Source: Flavobacterium ichthyis | Lineage (GTDB): Bacteria; Bacteroidota; Bacteroidia; Flavobacteriales; Flavobacteriaceae | Assembly: GCF_009915155.1 (NCBI RefSeq) | Contig: NZ_JAABLM010000001.1 | Span: 248,001-312,000 of the forward strand | Direction of reading: 5' to 3' | Length of the DNA: 64,000 bases | Shown here: piece by piece, positions 48,180 to 55,510 of the stretch | Layout of the letters: each line of letters begins with the position of its first letter | How positions within the stretch are numbered: position 1 is the stretch's first letter | The notes under the pieces: model-generated | Told to the model about the DNA's origin: nothing | Seen by the model: the letters and a program-made list of their open reading frames with translations, nothing else | Database searches by the model: none | Program-made: the position numbers and the translations under genes

Positions 48180-48884
48180 ATGTCAATTGAAGTTCAGGAA
48201 ATTTCTAAAAATTACGGCAGTCAAAAAGCGCTGAATACTGTTTCGTTTTCGGTAAAAAAAGGTGAAATTGTAGGTTTTTTAGGTCCAAATGGTGCCGGAA
48301 AATCTACGTTAATGAAAATTTTAACTACTTACATTACGGCAGATTCCGGCAATGCAAGCGTAAACGGAAATAGTGTGGCTACTTCGCAAAAAGCGGTTCA
48401 AAAATCGGTAGGATATTTGCCAGAACATAATCCGTTGTACTTAGAAATGTTTGTCCGCGAATATTTGGCTTTTAATGCCGATGTTTATCAAGTGTCGAAA
48501 AAACGCATTGACGAAGTAATTGAAATGACAGGTTTAACACCGGAAAGTCACAAAAAAATCGGCCAACTTTCTAAAGGTTATCGCCAAAGAGTGGGTTTGG
48601 CAACAGCATTATTGCATGATCCAGAAGTTTTGATTTTAGACGAACCTACCACAGGTTTAGATCCAAATCAATTGGTAGAAATCAGAGATTTAATTAAAAA
48701 TATTGGCAAAAATAAAACAGTTTTTTTGTCCACTCACATCATGCAAGAAGTGGAAGCCATTTGCGATCGCGTGATTATTATCAACCACGGCAATATTGTA
48801 TTAGACCAACAAATTCAAACACTAAAACACGGCGGAAAAAATCTAGAACAAATTTTTAGAGAAGCAACAGTAAAAAATAATTAA
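48180..48884 (+). CDS. gldA: gliding-motility-type ABC transporter ATPase, short GldA
   Basis: 234 residues. Complete nucleotide-binding core: Walker A GPNGAGKST, signature LSKGYRQRVGLA, Walker B LILDEPTTGLDP and the H-loop STHIM. GldA proteins are usually about 300 residues with a C-terminal accessory segment. Here, after VIIINHGNIVLDQQ, the protein jumps to the last conserved helix (KNLEQIFREAT), so some 60 residues appear to be missing in the middle of that segment. The neighbouring permease components gldF/gldG are not adjacent. It may still bind ATP; a role in gliding is uncertain. Confidence 0.85.
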   Translation: MSIEVQEISKNYGSQKALNTVSFSVKKGEIVGFLGPNGAGKSTLMKILTTYITADSGNASVNGNSVATSQKAVQKSVGYLPEHNPLYLEMFVREYLAFNADVYQVSKKRIDEVIEMTGLTPESHKKIGQLSKGYRQRVGLATALLHDPEVLILDEPTTGLDPNQLVEIRDLIKNIGKNKTVFLSTHIMQEVEAICDRVIIINHGNIVLDQQIQTLKHGGKNLEQIFREATVKNN

Positions 48885-49274
48885 TGAAAAAAATTATTTT
48901 GTTCTTAACTGTGATCAACTCTGTAAGTTGTCAACAAACCGGAAATTATTTTCCCAAAATATGCGACCACAGAAGCTGATTTTAAAAATAACTTGAAAGG
49001 TTTTGACAGCATTATCGCCTTTTATCAATTTACAAATCAAACAAATATTTTGGAAAGTAAAAGTAATAACAATCTAATGCTTACGGTTTTTACCACTAAT
49101 GATGCGTTGATGAGGCCTGGAATTCAAAAGCAGATTTTTTATAATATTTTAGATTACAGCAAAGCGAATATCTTAAATCTTTCAGCATTTGATAATGTGG
49201 AAATGGTTTTAAAAAAAGATGCTTCGGAGGTTACGGTTATCAAGCCAATATCGGAAATTTTTACGGAAGAATAA
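48884..49274 (+). pseudogene. small lipoprotein gene with frameshift
   Basis: Starts in the gldA stop (TAATG) with a lipoprotein signal MKKIILFLTVINSVSC. The frame ends after 32 codons. Shifting by one base in the A-run at about 48955-48960 (cccaaaatatgc) joins QQTGNYFPKYATTEADFKNN to the open frame FDSIIAFYQF... that runs to 49274. The restored product would be about 129 residues. Family not recognised. Either a broken gene or a sequencing error at a homopolymer. Confidence 0.7.
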
Positions 49275-49369
49275 CTTTATAATTAAATACATTTTTTTAA
49301 AACAACTGCATTGATTAAACACTCTATTCATTTGATGCACCATGTTTTAATTTTGAATTTTTTAAAGAA

Positions 49370-49741
49370 ATGGGAAATTTAAAAGCATCGCCACGAGGTA
49401 AGGAAATAACTGATATTTTTTTTAAATTTTTGGATCAACATATTAATAATGTGGTGTCAGGGAAAGTGGAAGAATTTTTGGAAATTAATCAAATTGCAAG
49501 CGAAATTTCCGTTTCTCACCAACATCTAACGGATACTTTGCAAAAAGAAACCGGACATCATCCTTGTTATTTTTACGATCTGAAAATTATTGAACAAGCC
49601 AAAAAAATGCTCTGTGAAAGTAATGTTACTGTCGCCGAAATTGCAAAAAGACTTACTTACGATCCGTCGAATTTTTCAAAGTTTTTCAAAAAGTTCGTAG
49701 GTCAAACGCCAAGCCAATTTAAAAAATTTCACACAAAATAA
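49370..49741 (+). CDS. short AraC-family regulator
   Basis: 123 residues, essentially only the AraC/XylS double helix-turn-helix (EINQIASEISVSHQHLTDTLQKE, then VTVAEIAKRLTYDPSNFSKFFKKFVGQTPSQFKKF). There is no effector domain. It lies 80 bp upstream of an SDR gene in the same direction and may control it. Single-domain AraC proteins of this kind regulate a nearby reductase in several Flavobacteriia. Confidence 0.87.
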   Translation: MGNLKASPRGKEITDIFFKFLDQHINNVVSGKVEEFLEINQIASEISVSHQHLTDTLQKETGHHPCYFYDLKIIEQAKKMLCESNVTVAEIAKRLTYDPSNFSKFFKKFVGQTPSQFKKFHTK

Positions 49742-49821
49742 AGTTCCGAAAAGTTCACCATATTTTAAATGCTTCTATTTATAATCTTTGCCCCTATTAA
49801 TAAAGTATAAATACAAACAAG

Positions 49822-50577
49822 ATGGGAAGAAACGATTTAGATGGAAAAGTAGTACTAATTGCTGGTGGTGCAAAAAATTTAGGCGGATTGTTAAGTCGTG
49901 AATTTGCAGCACAAGGAGCAAAAGTTGCAATACACTATAATAGCGACAAGACTAAAGCAGACGCTGAAAAAACGTTAGCTGACATTGAAAACGCAGGCGG
50001 TAAAGCATTCCTCTTCCAAGCAGACTTGACAGAGGTGAAAAATATTACCAAGTTTTTTGATGCCACTATCGAAAAATTTGGAGGTATTGATATAGCCATT
50101 AATACTGTAGGAAAAGTATTAAAAAAACCCTTTACGGAAACCACGGAATCCGACTACGATTCGATGAGTGACATCAATGCAAAAGTGGCTTATTTTTTCA
50201 TTCAAGAAGCAGGAAAAAAATTAAATGACAACGGAAAAATCAACACCATTGTCACTTCGTTGTTAGCTGCTTTTACTGGTTATTATTCAACTTATGCAGG
50301 AGCAAAAGCGCCTGTGGAACATTTTACAAGAGCCGCATCTAAAGAATTTGGGTCGCGTGGTATTTCAGTAACTGCGGTTGCTCCTGGACCAATGGACACG
50401 CCTTTTTTCTATGGACAAGAAAGTGATGATGCTGTAGCATATCACCGACAAGCATCTGATTTAGGTGGTTTAACAGATATTAAAGACATTGCTTCATTAG
50501 TAAAATTTTTAGTGACTGACGGTTGGTGGATTACTGGACAAACAATTTTTGCCAACGGCGGATATACCACCAGATAA
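49822..50577 (+). CDS. short-chain dehydrogenase/reductase
   Basis: 251 residues, classical SDR. Nucleotide motif IAGGAKNLGGLLSR (a variant of TGxxxGxG), NTVG in place of NNAG, and the catalytic YAGAK (YxxxK). The C-terminus ends IFANGGYTTR. It probably uses NADP(H); substrate unknown. Preceded by the AraC gene. Confidence 0.92.
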   Translation: MGRNDLDGKVVLIAGGAKNLGGLLSREFAAQGAKVAIHYNSDKTKADAEKTLADIENAGGKAFLFQADLTEVKNITKFFDATIEKFGGIDIAINTVGKVLKKPFTETTESDYDSMSDINAKVAYFFIQEAGKKLNDNGKINTIVTSLLAAFTGYYSTYAGAKAPVEHFTRAASKEFGSRGISVTAVAPGPMDTPFFYGQESDDAVAYHRQASDLGGLTDIKDIASLVKFLVTDGWWITGQTIFANGGYTTR

Positions 50578-50596
50578 TTTTATTCAATTCATTAAA

Positions 50597-50634
50597 AAAC
50601 AGGTGATCGATATTGGTTCGCCTGTTTTTTTTTT
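50597..50634. terminator. terminator of the SDR gene
   Basis: Stem aacaggtga / ttcgcctgtt and T9; it also sits at the end of the convergent DUF2807 gene. Confidence 0.75.
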
Positions 50635-51379
50635 ACGGCAAAATAACCCGTCCTTGGTATAATTCTTCAACTTGTATTATTGGCGGAAGGTTTTTAAGAA
50701 TAATATTTCCTGTGCTATAAATTGTACCTTGAACTTTATCTGATGGATTTACCACAATATCATTGCTGCTTCGCTGAAAACAATTTACGTTTTTGGCGAC
50801 TAAATTTTCGCCATCAAATCGGGCATTTCCATCGTAAAAATTAACGTTTAAATCGATAGTTTCTCCAGAAATATTAAAATAGCTTGACTTGTTGTCTTCG
50901 ATGGTCAGGACATTACATTTTACATTAAGTTGAAATTCCCCGGAAGCTGTATGTGAAAACATACCGGATTGTAAACTGAGTTGCGGAAACTCCAAAATTC
51001 CTTGTGAACGAACGGAAAACTGCGAGGCCGAATAAATGTTATCGAGATTGGGAACGGTGACAAAAACGGTGGTGGAATTATAATTGCGAATCCAATTACA
51101 ACTATTATTGTTTTTAATGAAAAGTTGGTTATCAATTACTTCTGCAGAAATATTTTCGAGTAAATTTTCGCCGGTTTTTATGGCAACTGAAATTTCGTTT
51201 CCTTGAGAAATGACGAGTTCGATTCCTTCGGAAATATTGATTTTATTAAAATTTTCAACGGCAATTTGTTGGGTAATATTTTTCCCAGCGGTTTTGAAAC
51301 AACCGGGTGCGTTTTCGCTGTTGCAGGAAAGCAATATAATAAAACTCAATAAAATTGCATATTTTTTTAGGTTTTGCAT
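50633..51379 (-). CDS. DUF2807 (GIN-domain) lipoprotein
   Basis: 248 residues. Lipoprotein signal MQNLKKYAILLSFIILLSCNSE. From about residue 35 onward a beta-solenoid-like DUF2807 domain (FNKINISEGIELVISQGNE, then repeating short strands). A common Bacteroidota envelope family of unknown role, thought to be an adhesion or polysaccharide-associated module. Alone on its strand. Confidence 0.85.
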   Translation of the reverse strand: MQNLKKYAILLSFIILLSCNSENAPGCFKTAGKNITQQIAVENFNKINISEGIELVISQGNEISVAIKTGENLLENISAEVIDNQLFIKNNNSCNWIRNYNSTTVFVTVPNLDNIYSASQFSVRSQGILEFPQLSLQSGMFSHTASGEFQLNVKCNVLTIEDNKSSYFNISGETIDLNVNFYDGNARFDGENLVAKNVNCFQRSSNDIVVNPSDKVQGTIYSTGNIILKNLPPIIQVEELYQGRVILP

Positions 51380-51429
51380 GGTTTTAAATGTTTAATCCCG
51401 AAGCTGTTGGGAACCTGAAACTTTGTTTA

Positions 51430-51540
51430 TTAGCCCCGATTAAAGCGGAAATCCTTTTTATCGATTTTTAAAAAAAAATAGATAAAAAGATTGCAGCGAA
51501 AAGCGGGAACATGGAGTATTCTCTCACTGGCGATTGGCTC
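51430..51540 (+). repeat. dispersed repeat family 2, long form
   Basis: Starts tagccccgattaaagcgg, has inner stem ctttttatc / gataaaaag around an A-rich loop, then ttgcagcgaaaagcggga and ends cgattggctcc. Located in the spacer between the PagL-like and DUF2807 genes. Confidence 0.75.
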
Positions 51541-51545
51541 CCAAT

Positions 51546-52643
51546 TTAAAATTTTATTCCGACACTAAATTCTAACGCTTCGGCTTTTGCACCATGGGTT
51601 TTGAGCGAAGTGGCGGCGAAAATTTCGGGTGTAATGTAATATTTTAATCCTAATCTTTGGTAAAACGGGCCTAAATATTTGAATGGCGAATAGAGGTAAT
51701 AGCCAAATTGGCCTTCGAGGGAAAATTGGTTGATGTAGAGTTCGTGACCGACGAAAATTCCTACACGTTTATAGTCGCTTTCGGGTGAAATATTCTCGTT
51801 TGGGTAGGCAACGGACTTGAATTTGATGTATTCTTTGAGGTATTGCATGAAGAAAAAATCGGCTCCAAATTGTAAACCGCTGACGCGTGACAATCGTTTT
51901 TCGGCTTGGGTTGAAACGACTAAAAAGGGAAATTGTCCGGAGTTGATAATGTCACTTTCGTTGAATCCGCTTCTTAAGGCGATGGAAAATTTGATGGGTT
52001 GCTGTCGGTAATTGGCAGTGTCGGAAAATTTTTTAGTTCTTTGGTTTTCAATGTTTTTATCAAAAGAATAATTGAGCCCGACATTAGCGGCAAGCGTGTT
52101 GGTACTGGTATTTGGCGACCTAAAATTAGCGTTAGAATGGTGAAAAAAACTGATTCCGGCTTGCACTCCAATGTTTTGGAAAATATTTTCTTTTTTATAA
52201 TTGAGCATGAAATAGGTGGACGGCATGAGCTTGGAACCGTATGCGAGATTTCGAAAATTTTCGGTTTTGTGAAAGGGATTTGTATTGTAAGAAATTCCTT
52301 GTGCGACGCGAAATGTTAGGTTTCGGTTGAAAAAGTAGAAATTATAATGACCGTAAACGCCGAATAAATTTCCAAGGGTGGAATTATTTGTGTTTTGGTA
52401 ATGGAATGAACCGCCATAATCGGGAAAATTGTAGGTGGATTGCCATTCTTTTTCGCCAAAGGTTTTTTGATTGAAACTGATTAAAATTCCTTGAGAGTGA
52501 TGTGTAATCAGGTGTTTGATGGTGTTGTTGTGCGGTAAAATATTGCCGTGAAAAAAATCAGCTTCGAGGGAAAAACGGCTGTTTTGCGCTTGGGTTTTGG
52601 CAGCCAGAAAGAATAAAAATAATAAAAGACATAGTTTTTTCAT
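51546..52643 (-). CDS. acyloxyacyl hydrolase / PagL-like outer-membrane protein
   Basis: 365 residues. Signal peptide (ends AKTQAQ) and a beta-barrel-like sequence. The HHSNANFRSPNTSTN stretch holds the His-Ser pair of lipid A 3-O-deacylases (PagL family). In Bacteroidota these larger members are often called acyloxyacyl hydrolases. It would remove acyl chains from lipid A at the outer membrane, but activity in this group is unproven. Its ATG overlaps the stop of the upstream RDD gene by one base. Confidence 0.8.
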   Translation of the reverse strand: MKKLCLLLFLFFLAAKTQAQNSRFSLEADFFHGNILPHNNTIKHLITHHSQGILISFNQKTFGEKEWQSTYNFPDYGGSFHYQNTNNSTLGNLFGVYGHYNFYFFNRNLTFRVAQGISYNTNPFHKTENFRNLAYGSKLMPSTYFMLNYKKENIFQNIGVQAGISFFHHSNANFRSPNTSTNTLAANVGLNYSFDKNIENQRTKKFSDTANYRQQPIKFSIALRSGFNESDIINSGQFPFLVVSTQAEKRLSRVSGLQFGADFFFMQYLKEYIKFKSVAYPNENISPESDYKRVGIFVGHELYINQFSLEGQFGYYLYSPFKYLGPFYQRLGLKYYITPEIFAATSLKTHGAKAEALEFSVGIKF

Positions 52644-54391
52644 TATTTTATTTTCTTGATTATAGGATTTAAGTCCTTTTTCTTGCTGATTTTATATGAA
52701 AATATACGATTAAGGGAGTCTTTTACTTTAATTTGAAAATCAAAAGTATCGGTTTTGGTTCCGATTAGCGTAATACTGTTATCGTTTTTGGTCATTTGTA
52801 TGGGTAAATTGCCGTCTTTCGGAGTAAATTTAGTGACGGCAATGAGGGTTGCTGGCCAACCTTCGTTTTGAATGCCGACAAAACTGTTGTCCCCAGATTG
52901 TGAATGATAAACGTTAAATCTTGGTTCGAAATAGGTTTTGATTTCGGTAATTTCAAATTGTTTCCCGAAAATTGTCAAGCCTTTTTTGTACTGAAAATTT
53001 TCGTTTCCGATGGTTTCATTTGCTTTAAGAATATTTTTTTTTGTAATTTTTACAGTCTCGGGGTTTTGTTTCTCGATTTCATAAATTTTTTCTACCACAT
53101 TCTCTGCTTGGCGTGAATTATAAAATTCTCCAAAATATGGCCTATAATCTTTCTCAGTATCTAAAATAACGAATGTTATAGCCTCATTTTCGATTATCTC
53201 GGTTTTTAAAAAAATAGCATCATGGTCATAATTTATTGCCTTGAGTATCAAAACATCATGGGTGGAAATATTTTTTAGTTTTTCTAGAAAAATTTCATTT
53301 TTTAATTTTTCTTCTAGGGCAAATTGTCTGTCGGCTTTGACTTGATTGTAAGTTTCGACTCCGTACCAAAGGGCAAAACCTAGGATTAATGAAACAGGTA
53401 TCATTAAAAAATAGAGGCTTCCTTTTACTCCGGTTCTTTTTTCATTTACAACGTAGGTTCCGGATGTTTTATCGTGTAAACCTGAATGCATAAAAAACGA
53501 AAATGCCTCAAAAGGCACTAGTCTTAACAATGTTCTGGAAATGATTTTATTTGTGGAAGGTTTTGCTCCTTGTTGATCAACCACTCTGGTTTCTGACAAT
53601 AATTTTGCTGGTGTTACTCCTAAAATAGCTTCCAAAGTAAGGTAATAAAATACTCGGAAAAATACAACAATAATAAAAATAACTGCTTGTTCTCCTATTC
53701 TATTCGACCATGAATTTAAAAAATCTTTTATAAAAGGAATATTAACTAATCCCATTATCACCGCGGAAAAAATTAACAATATTGTGAACGTGTCCATAAC
53801 ATGATGAAAAAACCGGGTAAATTTTGAAGTTTCAATTAAAACGCTTGTTTCGGTATTGCCATATTTAGTAAGTTGTGTGTTTAGCGTTTTAGAAGATTGC
53901 AAAAATTTTAAAATTTCATAAGAAAAAAGAAGTTGGATTAGAAGTATGAAAAAATTCATAAAAATGTTTAAAAAATCTAAGCCACGAAATGTAGTTACGT
54001 AAACAAAAAAGAACACAACTGCTATTGTAAAACTCAATAACTTTGAGGCAAATATCATTGAAAAAAGGTAACGTAATAAGCGTGTTTCGGTTTCTTTACC
54101 TATTTTATATAAAATGACACCTAAGAATAATAAAATGTAAAAAATACCATTTAAAATATTGTACTTGTATGTTAATCCAGTTTTTCCATATGATATTTCG
54201 AGGTTCAAATTACGCTCGAGCCCAAAAAAAGAAAGATTTATATAATTAAAAAAATTATTAATGTGTTGGCTGACAATATTGAGCAAAGTGAAATTATTCT
54301 CGAATACCAACAGCGGATTGAGCAACCCGGTAATCACTATTATGACTGAAATCCAAAATATAGATTTATTTGACAAATATTTCTGAAACAT
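52643..54391 (-). CDS. RDD-family membrane protein with soluble C-domain
   Basis: 582 residues. Eight or so hydrophobic helices are scattered over residues 10-360. The RDD region (LGVTPAKLLSETRVVD and ISRTLLRLVPFEAFSF) lies around 260-300. The C-terminal 220 residues are soluble and rich in Lys/Glu with no family recognised. RDD proteins may be ion antiporters or helper subunits; nothing here fixes the substrate. Translationally coupled to the PagL-like gene. Confidence 0.75.
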   Translation of the reverse strand: MFQKYLSNKSIFWISVIIVITGLLNPLLVFENNFTLLNIVSQHINNFFNYINLSFFGLERNLNLEISYGKTGLTYKYNILNGIFYILLFLGVILYKIGKETETRLLRYLFSMIFASKLLSFTIAVVFFFVYVTTFRGLDFLNIFMNFFILLIQLLFSYEILKFLQSSKTLNTQLTKYGNTETSVLIETSKFTRFFHHVMDTFTILLIFSAVIMGLVNIPFIKDFLNSWSNRIGEQAVIFIIVVFFRVFYYLTLEAILGVTPAKLLSETRVVDQQGAKPSTNKIISRTLLRLVPFEAFSFFMHSGLHDKTSGTYVVNEKRTGVKGSLYFLMIPVSLILGFALWYGVETYNQVKADRQFALEEKLKNEIFLEKLKNISTHDVLILKAINYDHDAIFLKTEIIENEAITFVILDTEKDYRPYFGEFYNSRQAENVVEKIYEIEKQNPETVKITKKNILKANETIGNENFQYKKGLTIFGKQFEITEIKTYFEPRFNVYHSQSGDNSFVGIQNEGWPATLIAVTKFTPKDGNLPIQMTKNDNSITLIGTKTDTFDFQIKVKDSLNRIFSYKISKKKDLNPIIKKIK

Positions 54392-54448
54392 TTTTTAAAA
54401 TTGCTTTGGCGTAAAATTAGAGAAATATTGCAATTTCCCTGTATTTTG

Positions 54449-55405
54449 TTAAAATATTTCCTTTGCAATCGCTTTGATGTTTTCTGCTTTTCCCATTGAA
54501 TAATAATGTAAAACCGGAATTCCGGCTGCAACCAATTCTTTGCTTTGTTGTGTACACCATTCGATTCCGATTTGTTTGACAGCTTCGTTGTCTTTAGCTT
54601 TTACCACGGCCATAATCAAATCGTCGGGCAAATCAACTTTGAATCGATGCGGAATTAAATTCAATTGTTTTTTGGTGGCAATAGGTTTCAATCCGGGAAT
54701 AATGGGCACAGTGATTCCGGCTGCTCTGCATTTAGCAACAAAATCAAAAAAACGTTTGTTATCAAAAAACATTTGAGTAATAATGTAATCGGCTCCGTTT
54801 TTGATTTTTTGTTTTAAAAAGTGAATATCGCTATCAACACTTGGAGCTTCCATGTGTTTTTCGGGATAACCCGCAACGCCAATGCAGAAATTGGTGCATG
54901 ATGAATTTTGCAAATCTTCATCTAAATAAATTCCTTTATTCAAATTATGGATTTGCGTAACCAATTCAGAAGCATATTCATTACCTTCTTTTTCGGGTCT
55001 GAAATAAATTTCGTTTTTCAATGCATCTCCTCGAAGTGCTACAACATTATCAATGCCTAAAAAATCTAAATCGATTAATAAATTTTCAGTGTCTTCCTTC
55101 GTAAAACCACCACACAAAATATGTGGAATAGCATCTACCTCATATTTATTTTGAATTCCGGCACAAATTCCAACCGTTCCAGGACGTTTTTTTACAATTT
55201 TCTTTTGTAATAATCCGCTTGGTAATTCTTTGAATTCATATTCTTCCCGATGATAGGTTACATCAATAAAAGGTGGATTGAACTCCATCAACGGATCAAT
55301 CGAATCAAAAATAGATTGAATATTTTGACCTTTTAATGGCGGTAAAATTTCAAATGAAAATAAGGGTTTGCCTTTGGCGTATTCGATATGTTGGGTTACT
55401 TTCAT
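54449..55405 (-). CDS. metF: 5,10-methylenetetrahydrofolate reductase
   Basis: 318 residues, TIM barrel. FSFEILPP carries the catalytic Glu; VALRGD and FFDNKRFFDF are typical FAD/folate contacts. It makes 5-methyl-THF, the methyl donor for methionine synthase. It is the last gene of the metH-metF unit and is separated from metH by a pair of inverted GC-rich repeats (55410-55510). Confidence 0.97.
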   Translation of the reverse strand: MKVTQHIEYAKGKPLFSFEILPPLKGQNIQSIFDSIDPLMEFNPPFIDVTYHREEYEFKELPSGLLQKKIVKKRPGTVGICAGIQNKYEVDAIPHILCGGFTKEDTENLLIDLDFLGIDNVVALRGDALKNEIYFRPEKEGNEYASELVTQIHNLNKGIYLDEDLQNSSCTNFCIGVAGYPEKHMEAPSVDSDIHFLKQKIKNGADYIITQMFFDNKRFFDFVAKCRAAGITVPIIPGLKPIATKKQLNLIPHRFKVDLPDDLIMAVVKAKDNEAVKQIGIEWCTQQSKELVAAGIPVLHYYSMGKAENIKAIAKEIF

Positions 55406-55409
55406 AATC

Positions 55410-55510
55410 AGCCCCCTAACCCCCGAAGGGGGAATTCCTACTAGGGGTCAATAGGATTTTGTTTTTTAGTCTTTTTAGGGTTCCTCCCCTTCGGGGAGGT
55501 TAGGTGGGGC
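55410..55510. repeat. inverted pair of palindromic repeats between metF and metH (R1, R2)
   Basis: R1 (55410-55438, +) reads agccccctaaccccc-gaagggggaattcc. R2 (55480-55510, -) reads agccccacctaacctccccg-aaggggaggaa. They are head to head with about 42 bp between. R2 carries the metH stop codon TAA. The same element occurs at 56943, 57345, 57621 and 59629. Confidence 0.85.

Noticed and set aside
49370..50577. AraC-SDR pair as a transferred island
   Set aside because: Base composition and spacing look like the neighbourhood and no flanking repeats were found.
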